Source of the DNA: Comamonas sp. SCN 67-35
Lineage (GTDB): Bacteria > Pseudomonadota > Gammaproteobacteria > Burkholderiales > Burkholderiaceae_C
Direction of reading: 5' to 3'
Length of the DNA stretch: 64,000 bases
Assembly: GCA_001725255.1 (NCBI GenBank)
Contig: MEFV01000006.1
Location: 62,001-126,000 of the forward strand
Shown here in pieces: positions 16,469 to 25,219 of this stretch (its first letter is position 1; every line of letters starts with the position of its first letter). Made by a program: the position numbers and the translations under genes. The notes below the pieces were generated by a model that was not told the origin of the DNA, ran no database searches, and was given only the letters and a program-made list of their open reading frames with translations.

Positions 16469-18004
16469 TCAGACGGCGCACTGCTCCTGCGCCATGTAGC
16501 GCACGCGCCACTCCTCGAACGTGAGCGTGTCCGCCGCTTCAATCGCGCGCTGACGCGCCAGCGAATCGCGCGCCATGGCGCAGTAGCGTTCTTCCTGCGC
16601 CTGAGACCAGGGGCTGGACAGCAGCATCTCGCGCGCGGTGTGCGAACGCGCCGTAGCAAAGGCGATGTAGTCGTTGCCGTGCAGCTGCGTGAGCTCAGCC
16701 AGAACGCGTGCCGAAGGGGTCTTGTCAGGCTGGCGCAGTACCTCGTCGGCATGAGCGAGCGCCCGGACGTAATCACTGCCGCCCATGGCCTGATCCAGCC
16801 GCTGCGCGATCGGCTTGCATCGATGCAGGATTTCAATGCCCCAATCGACGAGCGCAACCTGCTCGCCATCGCGCACCAGACGCAGACCTGGCTCGCGACC
16901 ACGCTCGGCGGCCAGGTGCTGGTTGTGCTTGACGGCCGCAATCTCCTCGGGCGTATCGGGCGGACTGTCCGAGAGCAGGCAGTGCAGCAGGAAGATGTCC
17001 AGCACACGCATGGTGTCCGGGCGGATTCCCACCGGCTCCAGCGGATTGATGTCCATCAGCCGCACCTCCACGTACTCCACGCCGCGCTCGCGCAGCGCGC
17101 GCAGCGGCCGCTCGCCGCTTTGCACCGTGCGCTTGGCGCGTATCGTGCCGTAGAACTCGTTTTCGATCTGCAACAGGCTCGTGCCCAGCTGGTTGTAGTC
17201 GCCCCCGAGGCTGCGCACCCCTATGGCCTCGTAGGCGGGATACGGCCGGGTCAGCGCCTCATGCAGTGAGGCGGCGAAGCCCTGCAAGCCGTTGTAGCTC
17301 ACCGCCAGACTCGCCTGTGCATCGCTCTGGTAACCGAGCCGCCCCATGCGCAGCGACGTGGCGTAAGGCAGCCCCATCGCGCCCTTGCCATCACCCATGG
17401 GAACGAGGCTGTGCTGGCGCCCCTCGACAAACCCCGGTGCCAGCGCGGGCGACGCACCAAAGAGATACAACAGCACGAAGGAGTGGCGCCGGAAATTGCG
17501 GATCAGCGCGAAGTACTCGTCGGAGCCCACGCCCGGCAACGACCAGTTGTAGTGAATGCCCGCGATGGTCTGCATGCGCCGGCCGTAGCGGTGACCGAGC
17601 CCCATGCGATACACGCTCTTGGCGCGGCCGCTGTTGGAAGAGCCATAGCGCCCCAGCGGGATGGTTTCATCGGGCGGCAGCAGACTGGGCATGCTCGAAT
17701 TCCAGAGCATTTCGGGCTCGTTCTGCCGCGCCAGCACCTGCAACGCCGCCTGATGCAGCTCGGCCAGCTCATCGGCGCAGGCCTGCACCGTCGTCCTGGG
17801 GCCGGTGATGAGCTCCATCAACGATTCGCTGTAGTCCGTCGTGATGCTCGGATGCGTGAGCGCGGAGCCCAGCGCCCTCGGGTGGGGCGTGAGCGCCAGC
17901 TCTCCGTCGGCCAGCACACGCAGCCCTTCCTTCTCGATGCCGCGGCGCATGCCGGCAATTCGCTCGTCACTGACCGCCGCGATGCGCGCTTGCAATGTGC
18001 TCAT
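16469..18004 (-). CDS. gshA: Glutamate-cysteine ligase
   Basis: First step of glutathione synthesis: ATP-dependent joining of glutamate and cysteine in the cytosol. 511 residues, matching the gammaproteobacterial-type GshA. GIEKEGLRV, THPSITTDYSESLMELITG, MQTIAGIHYNWSLP and EVRLMDINPLEP are conserved active-site stretches. It converges on nth, and the two stops form one TGATCA. No gshB is nearby. Confidence 0.95.
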   Translation of the reverse strand: MSTLQARIAAVSDERIAGMRRGIEKEGLRVLADGELALTPHPRALGSALTHPSITTDYSESLMELITGPRTTVQACADELAELHQAALQVLARQNEPEMLWNSSMPSLLPPDETIPLGRYGSSNSGRAKSVYRMGLGHRYGRRMQTIAGIHYNWSLPGVGSDEYFALIRNFRRHSFVLLYLFGASPALAPGFVEGRQHSLVPMGDGKGAMGLPYATSLRMGRLGYQSDAQASLAVSYNGLQGFAASLHEALTRPYPAYEAIGVRSLGGDYNQLGTSLLQIENEFYGTIRAKRTVQSGERPLRALRERGVEYVEVRLMDINPLEPVGIRPDTMRVLDIFLLHCLLSDSPPDTPEEIAAVKHNQHLAAERGREPGLRLVRDGEQVALVDWGIEILHRCKPIAQRLDQAMGGSDYVRALAHADEVLRQPDKTPSARVLAELTQLHGNDYIAFATARSHTAREMLLSSPWSQAQEERYCAMARDSLARQRAIEAADTLTFEEWRVRYMAQEQCAV

Positions 18005-18096
18005 GATGGTGCCTGGATTTTCGAGCCCCGGAACTTAGCACGCCACGCGGCGCAGCGTCGGCCAGCAACCCAGCACCTGCTCAACCGCCCGGGTTT

Positions 18097-19005
18097 TCAG
18101 CGGCGCGCGGCCATGGCCTTGGTCAGTTCCAGCGTCGCCTGCGCGGCGCCGCTTTGGGGCAACTGCTGACCGTCCATCCGCGTGACCTGCGCGAGCTGCT
18201 CGGCCAGTTGCTCCGGCACCCGCTCACCCATGCCCAGGTGGATGCCCTGGGTGAGCGTGAGATGCGCCGCCTCGAAGCTGCCGGCGCCGGCGCACACAAT
18301 GGTGCGCGTGGGCGCGCTCTCGTGCGTGAGCACCAGCATGGCCGGCACCACGGCCGCGGGCTTGAGCAGCGCCAGAGCCTCGTCGGGCATCAGCCCCTCG
18401 GTCATGCGCGTGGCCGCGGTGGGCGCGAGGGCGTTCACATGAATGCCGTGTTTCGCGCCTTCGATGGCCAGCGTCTGCATCAGGCCCACCTGCGCGAGCT
18501 TGGCCGCCCCGTAGTTGGCCTGGCCGAAGTTGCCATACAGGCCGGTGGACGAGGTCGTCATGAGAATGCGGCCATAGTTCTGCGCCTGCATCTGCGCCCA
18601 GACCGCCTTGCAGCAGTGGGCCGCGCCCATGAGGTGAACATCGATCACCGTGCGAAAGTCCGCCATGTCCATCTTGGCGAACGACTTGTCGCGCAGGATG
18701 CCGGCGTTGTTCACCAGAATGTCCACCCGCCCCCAGGCATCGACCGCCTGCTGCACCATGGCCTGTACTGCCGCGAAATCGGTGACCGAGGCGCCATTGG
18801 CCAGCGCCTGTCCGCCTCTTGTCCGAATCTCGTCGACCACCGCCTGGGCAGCCGACACCGACCCCCCGCGGCCATCGACCGCGCCTCCCAGATCGTTGAC
18901 GATCACCTTTGCTCCTCGCGCCGCCAGCGCCAGCGCATGCTCGCGCCCCAGCCCGCCGCCCGCACCCGTTACGATGGCCACCCGACCGGTGAAATCCAGA
19001 CCCAT
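18097..19005 (-). CDS. SDR family oxidoreductase (hydroxyacyl-CoA dehydrogenase-like)
   Basis: 302 residues. The NAD(P) motif is TGAGGGLGREHALALA (about 13-28), then NNAGILRD, the catalytic serine in MTTSSTGLYGNFGQ and Y-x-x-x-K in NYGAAKLA. The long insertion NDLGGAVDGRGGS is typical of the 3-hydroxyacyl-CoA dehydrogenase branch related to peroxisomal multifunctional enzyme 2. The extra C-terminal ~70 residues after the SDR core fit that group. Start ATG at 19005 has GGAG upstream; a longer frame covers the divergent Nudix gene and is rejected. Confidence 0.85.
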   Translation of the reverse strand: MGLDFTGRVAIVTGAGGGLGREHALALAARGAKVIVNDLGGAVDGRGGSVSAAQAVVDEIRTRGGQALANGASVTDFAAVQAMVQQAVDAWGRVDILVNNAGILRDKSFAKMDMADFRTVIDVHLMGAAHCCKAVWAQMQAQNYGRILMTTSSTGLYGNFGQANYGAAKLAQVGLMQTLAIEGAKHGIHVNALAPTAATRMTEGLMPDEALALLKPAAVVPAMLVLTHESAPTRTIVCAGAGSFEAAHLTLTQGIHLGMGERVPEQLAEQLAQVTRMDGQQLPQSGAAQATLELTKAMAARR

Positions 19006-19027
19006 ACTACAAGTCTCCTGCAAAATA

Positions 19028-19045
19028 GTTGAACAAACGATCAAC
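19028..19045. promoter_or_regulatory. Inverted repeat between SDR and Nudix genes
   Basis: GTTGAACAAACGATCAAC has 5-base outer arms (GTTGA/TCAAC) and lies 23 bp upstream of the SDR start in an otherwise GC-rich intergenic stretch. It could be an operator for a TetR-type regulator of acyl-CoA metabolism; the protein is not identifiable from here. Confidence 0.3.
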
Positions 19046-19095
19046 CACTGTACGCGAGGACTCGTGTTTCGCGCGTCAACCACGGGACGCCCCGC

Positions 19096-19974
19096 ATGAG
19101 CCTGCCCCCAACCCCTGAAGCCCCGCGCAGCGCGGCCACCATCGTGCTCGTGCGCGACAGCGACGAGGGGCTGCAGACCCTGCTGCTCAGGCGCAACACG
19201 CAACTGGCGAACATGGCGGGCATGTTCGTCTTTCCGGGTGGCAAGCTCGAGCGCAGCGACTCGGACGCAGGCAGCCTCGCGCTGCTGGACCAGCCGGCGG
19301 ACACCCTGCGGCGCCAGCTCGGTGAAGCCGACGCCGATGCGGCCCTGGCCACGGGCCTGCATGTGGCGGCCCTGCGCGAAGCGCTGGAAGAATGCGGCAT
19401 GCTGCTGGCCGAACCGGTGCGCGCAGGCGCTGCGCTCGACGCCCCGCGCGCGCGCCAGCTGCTCGGAGCCGGGCTGAGGTTCGACGACATGCTCCGTGCC
19501 CTCGGCCTGCGCATGGCCACGCGCGCGCTCGTGCCATGGTCGCGCTGGATCACGCCCGTCGCCCCGGTGCTCGCAACCCGCCGCTTCGACGCGCGCTTTT
19601 TCATTGCCGAGGCACCCGCGCACCAGCGGGCGATGCACGACGACGAGGAAACCACCGCCAGCCTGTGGTGCACGCCGCGCTCGGCCCTGGAGCGCTACCG
19701 CGATGGCTCGATGGACCTGGCGCCGCCGCAGATCATGAGCCTGGCGCACCTGAACCGCTACGCCACGGTGAACGAAGCACTGAACGCCGCCCGCGGGAGG
19801 CTGCCGCCCACGATACAGCCGGAGAGCTTCACCGACGGCGCCACCCAGGGGTTCTGCTATCCGGGCGACACGCACCACTCCGTCCACGATCGGGCGCTGC
19901 CCGGGCCGACGCGGCTGTGCCGGCAGGGGCGGCACTTCCTGCCACCCGAAGGCTTCGAGGCGCTGCTGGCCTGA
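19096..19974 (+). CDS. Nudix hydrolase (NUDT19-like)
   Basis: 292 residues. GMFVFPGGKLE near residue 36 starts the Nudix box, and REALEECGML near 95 completes it after an insertion of about 40 residues, the split box seen in NUDT19/NUDT7-like coenzyme A diphosphatases. The remaining C-terminal half carries ETTASLWCTPRSALE. It may hydrolyse CoA esters, which would suit the divergent SDR, but the substrate is inference. Its TGA abuts the stop of the next gene. Confidence 0.82.
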   Translation: MSLPPTPEAPRSAATIVLVRDSDEGLQTLLLRRNTQLANMAGMFVFPGGKLERSDSDAGSLALLDQPADTLRRQLGEADADAALATGLHVAALREALEECGMLLAEPVRAGAALDAPRARQLLGAGLRFDDMLRALGLRMATRALVPWSRWITPVAPVLATRRFDARFFIAEAPAHQRAMHDDEETTASLWCTPRSALERYRDGSMDLAPPQIMSLAHLNRYATVNEALNAARGRLPPTIQPESFTDGATQGFCYPGDTHHSVHDRALPGPTRLCRQGRHFLPPEGFEALLA

Positions 19975-20901
19975 TCAGGCGCCTGCCGTGTAGTCCACCG
20001 CCCGGCTGTAGCGCGGGTCCTTGTGCCAGTCCCAGTACGTCTGCGTCACCCGCCGCGTCACGGCGCCGACGCGGCCATCGCCCACCGGACGGCCATCCAC
20101 CTGGGTGACGGGCAGTACACCGCCGGCCGAGCTCGTGATGAAGACCTCGCGTGCCGCGCGCAGCTCGGCGGCGGGCAAGGCGCGCTGCTGCAGCGGCAGC
20201 CCCAGCGTCTGCGCGATTTCGATCACGGTGCGGCGCGTGATGCCTTCCAGGACGCCGCTGTCCGGGGTCACGATGGCGCCCGCCGCATCGACGGCAAACA
20301 CATTGAACCCCGGCCCTTCGACGATGTGGCCCGCGCCGTCGCCGAGCACCACGGTATCGGCGCCCTCATCCAGCGCACCGAGGAGCCCTTGCGTCAGATC
20401 GTGCCAGTGGTAGTTCTTGGCGCGCGCGTCCACGCTGCTCGAAGGAATGCGCGGCACGCCGCTGATGCGCAGGTGCAGGCCGCGCTCGCGCTGGGCCTCG
20501 TTGGCGATCCAGACATAGGGCACGGCAAACGCGTAGAACTGGTTCACGGCCTCGCGCGGATCACGCGAACCCCAGGGCGGTTGGCCGCGTGTGACGATCA
20601 TCTCCACATACGCGCGCTTCAGGCCCGACAGGCGCACGCACTGCGCGAGAACCTCCGCCAGCTCCTCGCTGCTGCGCCCCAGGTTCAGGCGAAAGTGCGC
20701 GCAGCTCGCGGCAAAGCGCTGCAAATGAGCATCCAGCCGAAAAAAGGCGCCGTCCCAGACGGTCACGACGTCATAGGTCGCATCCGAGCGCAGGAAACCC
20801 CAATCGGTCAGCGGGATCGTGGCGTCCGCGATCGGCACGTACCGGCCACGCACCCACGCCGTCCCTTTGGAAAAATCCGGTTGCACCACCGCATCGTTCA
20901 T
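19975..20901 (-). CDS. Class IV aminotransferase (branched-chain or D-amino acid type)
   Basis: 308 residues, fold type IV. TDWGFLRSDATYDVVTVWDG is the N-terminal signature; the PLP lysine lies in DARAKNYHWHDLTQG; IVEGPGFNVFAV and EGITRRTVIEIAQ are conserved. The enzyme transfers the amino group of branched-chain or D-amino acids; the sequence does not settle which. The ATG at 20901 has a strong AGGAGGT 7 bases upstream, which decides this start over a longer frame. Confidence 0.87.
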   Translation of the reverse strand: MNDAVVQPDFSKGTAWVRGRYVPIADATIPLTDWGFLRSDATYDVVTVWDGAFFRLDAHLQRFAASCAHFRLNLGRSSEELAEVLAQCVRLSGLKRAYVEMIVTRGQPPWGSRDPREAVNQFYAFAVPYVWIANEAQRERGLHLRISGVPRIPSSSVDARAKNYHWHDLTQGLLGALDEGADTVVLGDGAGHIVEGPGFNVFAVDAAGAIVTPDSGVLEGITRRTVIEIAQTLGLPLQQRALPAAELRAAREVFITSSAGGVLPVTQVDGRPVGDGRVGAVTRRVTQTYWDWHKDPRYSRAVDYTAGA

Positions 20902-21022
20902 GGTTCGTACCTCCTGAAGAAGGCCATGATCGTACAAGGCATGATGACCCCGAGCCGGGCGGCGCGGCGCATGCATGGGAGAATTCCCGGCGTTACACGC
21001 ACGGTCTGATGTCACAATTCAA

Positions 21023-21057
21023 TAGCTGGTTGCGCCCTATCCACAAGGGCTGGAGCC
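21023..21057 (+). repeat. Dispersed short repeat, copy R2 (upstream of ferredoxin)
   Basis: TAGCTGGTTGCGC, 11 bases, then GGGCTGGAGCC, followed by TGTTTTC. GCCCT and AGGGC within it form a small stem. It lies where an upstream ATG (21009) would begin the ferredoxin, so that N-terminal extension is probably repeat DNA and not protein. Confidence 0.6.
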
Positions 21058-21089
21058 TGTTTTCATCAAGGATCAAGCCACCTCCCGCC

Positions 21090-21377
21090 ATGGACCGCCC
21101 CAAGCCCTTCACCGCCCGCATCGATGGGGAAAATCTCGCCCTTCCCGCCCCAGCGGACCTGCCGCTGCTCGATTCCCTGGAACTGGGCGGCGTGGACTGG
21201 CCCTCGTCCTGCCGCGATGGAACCTGCGGCACCTGCATGGGGCGCATCAAGGAAGGCCGCGTGCGCTACGAGACCGAATTCATCGTCCTGTCCGACCAGG
21301 ACGTGGCCGATGGCTTCGTGCTGCCCTGCGTGGCCTACCCGGAAAGCGACGTCACCCTCGAAGGCTCTTCTTTCTGA
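21090..21377 (+). CDS. 2Fe-2S plant-type ferredoxin
   Basis: 95 residues. Cysteine ligands C-x4-C-x2-C lie in SSCRDGTCGTCMGR, and the fourth in VLPCVAYPESDV. This is a small electron carrier; no reductase or oxygenase partner is adjacent. ATG at 21090 (MDRPKPFTARID) puts the start just before the conserved fold. ATG at 21009 would add 27 residues translated from repeat R2 and is disfavoured. Confidence 0.82.
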   Translation: MDRPKPFTARIDGENLALPAPADLPLLDSLELGGVDWPSSCRDGTCGTCMGRIKEGRVRYETEFIVLSDQDVADGFVLPCVAYPESDVTLEGSSF

Positions 21378-21402
21378 GCAAACGATTAAAATCGTCCGCT
21401 TT

Positions 21403-21418
21403 GGGGCGCACGTGCCCC
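21403..21418 (+). promoter_or_regulatory. Leader of ribB with small hairpin
   Basis: The 138-bp gap before ribB contains TTAAAATCG (possible -10 near 21386) and the hairpin GGGGC-gcacgt-GCCCC. I do not see the conserved segments of an FMN riboswitch, so control of ribB by FMN is not supported here. Confidence 0.3.
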
Positions 21419-21515
21419 CGGCTGCCCTGACGCAAGGCGCCGCGCGCGTTCTTTGGGGCTTTCCCTGCCGGGAGCGGCGCTGGTGCTGACCACGGACGAA
21501 GCGAAAGCCCTTTGC

Positions 21516-22637
21516 ATGACCAGTTCACTCTCCCCCGTTCCCATCTCCCCCGTCAAAGACATCGTGGCCGAGCTCGCCGCCGGCCGCATGGTCATTCTCG
21601 TGGACGAAGAAGACCGCGAAAACGAAGGCGACCTGGTGCTCGCGGCCGACCACGTCAGCCCCGAGGCCATCAACTTCATGGCCCGCTTCGGCCGCGGCCT
21701 CGTGTGCCTGACCTTGCGCCGCCAGGCGTGCGAACGCCTGCATCTGCCGCCCATGGTCACGCACAACGGCGCCAAGCTCGGAACCGCCTTCACCGTGTCG
21801 ATCGAGGCGGCCGAAGGCGTCTCCACCGGCATCTCGGCGGCCGACCGTGCCCACACGGTGGCCACCGCCGTTGCGCCCGGCGCCCAGGCGAGCGATCTCG
21901 TGCAGCCGGGCCACATCTTTCCGCTGCAGGCGGTCGATGGCGGCGTGCTCATGCGCGCGGGCCACACCGAGGCCGGTTGCGATCTGGCCGCCATGGCGGG
22001 TTGCACGCCGGCGGCCGTGATCTGCGAGATCATGAAGGACGACGGCACGATGGCGCGCCTGCCCGACCTGCAGCTGTTTGCGGCGGAGCACGGCCTGAAG
22101 GTGGGCACCATCGCCGATCTCATCAGCCACCGCAGTCGCACCGAATCACTGGTGAGCAAGGTGGGCAGCCGCGCGATCTCGACGGGCTGGGGGGAATTCA
22201 CCGCCCACGCGTTTCGCGACCAGCCCAGCCAGAGCGTGCACCTGGCGCTCGTCAAGGGCCGATGGGACCCGCTGGAGAGCGTCCCCGTGCGCGTGCATGA
22301 GCCGCTCTCGGCGCTCGACCTGCTCGAGCTGGGCACCAGCATGCACTCCTGGAGCCTGCGCGAGAGCCTGGACCACATCGCGGCGCAGGGGTGCGGCGTG
22401 GCCGTGCTGCTCAACTGCGGTGAAAGCGCCGATCAACTGCTCGCCCAGTTCGACGGCACGGCCCGCGCCACCCACGCGCCCGAACGCGGCCGCATGGACT
22501 TGCGCACCTACGGCATCGGCGCGCAGATCCTGCGCGAGGTGGGCGTGGCGCGCATGCAGCTCATGGGCCAGCCCCGGCGCCTGCCGAGCATGGCCGGCTA
22601 CGGCCTCGAAATCACCGGCTACATCCCCAAGGAATGA
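21516..22637 (+). CDS. ribB: 3,4-dihydroxy-2-butanone 4-phosphate synthase with degenerate GTP cyclohydrolase II-like domain
   Basis: 373 residues. Residues 1 to about 205 are a full Rib[41 protein letters not shown] and [12 protein letters not shown]. They make dihydroxybutanone phosphate from ribulose 5-phosphate for riboflavin. The C-terminal half keeps the fold of GTP cyclohydrolase II ([15 protein letters not shown]) but lacks its zinc triad C-x10-C-x-[17 protein letters not shown] stands where the cysteines should be. It is therefore unlikely to act on GTP, and a separate ribA is expected. ribH follows directly. Confidence 0.92.
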   Translation: MTSSLSPVPISPVKDIVAELAAGRMVILVDEEDRENEGDLVLAADHVSPEAINFMARFGRGLVCLTLRRQACERLHLPPMVTHNGAKLGTAFTVSIEAAEGVSTGISAADRAHTVATAVAPGAQASDLVQPGHIFPLQAVDGGVLMRAGHTEAGCDLAAMAGCTPAAVICEIMKDDGTMARLPDLQLFAAEHGLKVGTIADLISHRSRTESLVSKVGSRAISTGWGEFTAHAFRDQPSQSVHLALVKGRWDPLESVPVRVHEPLSALDLLELGTSMHSWSLRESLDHIAAQGCGVAVLLNCGESADQLLAQFDGTARATHAPERGRMDLRTYGIGAQILREVGVARMQLMGQPRRLPSMAGYGLEITGYIPKE

Positions 22638-22646
22638 AAGACAAAG

Positions 22647-23111
22647 ATGCAAAACGCGGACAAAGGAAGCACTCGCGCGCTCAACGGCAAGAATCTGCGC
22701 ATCGGCATCGTGCAGGCGCGCTTCAATGCCGGCATCACGGATGCGCTGGCCGACGCCTGCCTGCGCGCGCTGGCCGACCTGGAGGTCGCGCCGCACGACA
22801 TCACCCGCATCCAGGTTCCGGGCGCGCTGGAAATTCCGGTGGCGCTGCAGGCCATGGCCAAGGGCGGCGATTTTGACGCGCTCATCGCCATCGGCTGCGT
22901 GATCCGTGGCGAAACCTACCACTTCGAGCTCGTGGCCAATGAGTCCAGCAGCGGCGTGAGCCGCGTGGCGCTGGACTGCGAGATTCCGATCGCCAACGCC
23001 ATTCTCACGACGGAAAACCTCGAACAGGCGATCGCCCGCCAGAACGAAAAGGGGCGCGATGCGGCCTGCGTGGCCGTGGAAATGGCAAACCTGCTGGAGA
23101 CCATTTCGTGA
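22647..23111 (+). CDS. ribH: 6,7-dimethyl-8-ribityllumazine synthase
   Basis: Joins dihydroxybutanone phosphate with the pyrimidine intermediate in riboflavin synthesis; assembles as icosahedral or pentameric shells. 154 residues. [24 protein letters not shown] and [14 protein letters not shown] with the catalytic histidine are diagnostic. It sits 9 bp after ribB and overlaps nusB by 4 bases, an order widespread in proteobacteria. Confidence 0.96.
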   Translation: MQNADKGSTRALNGKNLRIGIVQARFNAGITDALADACLRALADLEVAPHDITRIQVPGALEIPVALQAMAKGGDFDALIAIGCVIRGETYHFELVANESSSGVSRVALDCEIPIANAILTTENLEQAIARQNEKGRDAACVAVEMANLLETIS

Positions 23112-23596
23112 GCGACGCGCGACACCCCCAGGCGCCGCGCAAAAGCAGTCAACTTTCCGGCCGTTCGCGCGCCCGCGAGTTTGTGCTGCAGGCGCTCTAC
23201 CAGCATCTGGTGGGAGGCAATCCGTCCGCCGAGATCGACGTCTACACGCGCGATCTGTCGGGCTTTCACAAGGCCGACAGCGCACACTACGACGCGCTGC
23301 TGCACGGCTGCATCGCGACGGCCGCCGAGCTCGACGCGCTGCTTGAACCTCATCTGGACCGCAGCTGGATGGAAATTTCTCCGATAGAGCATGCGGTGAT
23401 GTGGATGGGCGTGTACGAGCTCAGGCACTGCCCCGACATTCCCTGGCGCGTGGTGCTCAACGAGTGCATCGAACTGACCAAATCGTTTGGCGGCACCGAT
23501 GGCTACAAGTACGTCAACGGCGTGCTCAACCACCTTGCACCCGCGCTGCGCCCCGCCGAAGTGGCCGCAGACCAGGCGGACAAGGCACACCCCTGA
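23108..23596 (+). CDS. nusB: Transcription antitermination factor NusB
   Basis: 162 residues. [19 protein letters not shown] is the NusB N-terminal helix signature, and [20 protein letters not shown] the C-terminal one. NusB binds boxA RNA with NusE for rRNA antitermination. The first 20 residues are a basic, low-complexity extension. Start in the ATGA/GTGA-type overlap with ribH: the frame begins with GTG at 23108. Confidence 0.94.
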   Translation: MSDARHPQAPRKSSQLSGRSRAREFVLQALYQHLVGGNPSAEIDVYTRDLSGFHKADSAHYDALLHGCIATAAELDALLEPHLDRSWMEISPIEHAVMWMGVYELRHCPDIPWRVVLNECIELTKSFGGTDGYKYVNGVLNHLAPALRPAEVAADQADKAHP

Positions 23597-23618
23597 CCCC
23601 CTTTCAAGGCCTGCCGCC

Positions 23619-24803
23619 ATGCAGTTTGCATCCCGCACCGAGCGCATCGATCCGTTCTACGTCATGGAAATGGCCAAGACCGCGCAGGCCATGGCCCGCG
23701 AAGCGGCCCACACGCGCGAGCGAATGATCTTCCTGAACGTGGGCGAGCCCGATTTCACGGCCCCACCCCTGGTGCAGGAAGCCGCCAACCGCGCGATCCG
23801 TGACGGGCGCACGCAATACACCCACTCGCTCGGGCTCGATGCGCTGCGCGAGGCCGTGAGCCACTGGTACAGCCAGCGTTTCGGCGTCAACGTACCCGCG
23901 CGGCGCATCGTTATCACGGCAGGTGCCTCGGCGGCGTTGCACCTGGCGTGCCTGGCGCTCATCAACGCAGGCGATGAAATCCTCATGTCCGACCCCGGCT
24001 ACCCCTGCAACCGTCACTTCGTGAGTGCGGCCGAAGGCGTGCCCGTGCTCATCCCGACCACGGCCGAGGAGCGCTACCAGCTCAGTCACGCCAAGGTTCA
24101 GGCGGCCTGGGGCGCCAGGACACGCGGCGTGCTGCTGGCCTCGCCCTCCAATCCCACGGGCACGTCGATCGCGCCCGAGGAGCTGCGCGCCATCCATGAG
24201 GTGGTGCGCGCGCACGGCGGCCTGACGCTGATCGACGAGATCTACCTGGGCCTGTCGTACGACGAAGCCTTTGGCCACACCGCGCTGGCGCTGGGCGAGG
24301 ACATCATCAGCATCAACAGCTTCAGCAAATACTTCAACATGACCGGCTGGCGCCTGGGCTGGATGGTCGTTCCCGATGCCATGGTGAGCGTGGTCGAGCG
24401 CCTGGCGCAGAACCTCTTCATCTGCGCGAGCACCATCGCGCAGCACGCGGCGCTCGCGTGTTTCGAGCCCGAGAGCATCGCCCTGTACGAGCAGCGCCGT
24501 TCGGAATTCAAGGCGCGGCGCGACTTCTTCATTCCGGCGTTGAACGACCTCGGCCTTTCGATACCGGTGATGCCCGATGGCGCGTTCTACGCCTGGGCCG
24601 ACTGCACGCAAGCGGCGAAGAAGCTGGGCGTCGACGGCAGCTGGGAGCTCGTGCTCGAACTCATGCGCCGCGCGCACCTGGCGGCCACGCCTGGGCGCGA
24701 CTTCGGCCATGCCGAGACGGCGCATTTCGTGCGTTTTTCCACCGCCAGTTCGATGGCGCAACTGCACGAAGCCGTCGCCCGCCTGCGCCGGGAGCTGGCC
24801 TGA
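23619..24803 (+). CDS. PLP-dependent aminotransferase, class I
   Basis: 394 residues, aspartate-aminotransferase fold. NVGEPDFTAPP near residue 37, ITAGASAALHLACLALINAG, LLASPSNPTGTSI and the PLP lysine in SFSKYFNMTGWRLGWMV are clear. Substrate is not determined; such proteins are often annotated as aspartate/tyrosine/aromatic aminotransferases. ATG at 23619 chosen because MQFASRTERIDPFYVMEMA is the family N-terminus. The stop overlaps the ybgC start (TGATG). Confidence 0.9.
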   Translation: MQFASRTERIDPFYVMEMAKTAQAMAREAAHTRERMIFLNVGEPDFTAPPLVQEAANRAIRDGRTQYTHSLGLDALREAVSHWYSQRFGVNVPARRIVITAGASAALHLACLALINAGDEILMSDPGYPCNRHFVSAAEGVPVLIPTTAEERYQLSHAKVQAAWGARTRGVLLASPSNPTGTSIAPEELRAIHEVVRAHGGLTLIDEIYLGLSYDEAFGHTALALGEDIISINSFSKYFNMTGWRLGWMVVPDAMVSVVERLAQNLFICASTIAQHAALACFEPESIALYEQRRSEFKARRDFFIPALNDLGLSIPVMPDGAFYAWADCTQAAKKLGVDGSWELVLELMRRAHLAATPGRDFGHAETAHFVRFSTASSMAQLHEAVARLRRELA

Positions 24804-25219
24804 TGGCGTTCACGTGGCCCGTGCGGGTGTACTGGGAAGACACCGACGCGGGCGGCATCGTTTTCTATGCCAATTACCTGAAATTTTTCGAGCGCGCGCG
24901 CACCGAGTGGCTGCGCGCGCTGGGCCACGGCCAGCATGAGCTCAAGACCCGCACCGGCGGCATGTTCGTCGTGACAAACGCCGAGTTGCGCTATCTGCAC
25001 CCCGCGCGGCTCGACGATGAACTCCTGGTGACGGCGACGATCCATGAGCACAGCCGCGCGAGCCTCACCGTCGCACAGCAGGCGCTGCGGCCAGGCACCG
25101 GCACCGATGGCGCCCCCACGCTGCTGTGCGAAGCCCTGATCCGCATCGGCTGGGTCAGCGCCGATACGCTCAAGCCGCAACGAATTCCCTCCACATTACT
25201 CGAACAACTTTCCTCATGA
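24803..25219 (+). CDS. ybgC: Tol-Pal system-associated acyl-CoA thioesterase YbgC
   Basis: 138 residues, hot-dog fold. YWEDTDAGGIVFYANYLKFF is the 4-hydroxybenzoyl-CoA thioesterase signature with the catalytic aspartate. YbgC hydrolyses acyl-CoAs and is encoded ahead of tolQ in most proteobacteria. It overlaps the aminotransferase stop by one base and tolQ by four. A longer upstream reading runs through the aminotransferase gene and is rejected. Confidence 0.94.
   Translation: MAFTWPVRVYWEDTDAGGIVFYANYLKFFERARTEWLRALGHGQHELKTRTGGMFVVTNAELRYLHPARLDDELLVTATIHEHSRASLTVAQQALRPGTGTDGAPTLLCEALIRIGWVSADTLKPQRIPSTLLEQLSS

Noticed and set aside
21009..21089. N-terminal 27-residue extension of the ferredoxin
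   Set aside because: The DNA is repeat copy R2 and no ribosome-binding site precedes 21009; the conserved ferredoxin fold starts right after 21090.
21378..21515. FMN riboswitch before ribB
   Set aside because: The conserved RFN segments are not recognisable; only a small G/C hairpin is present.
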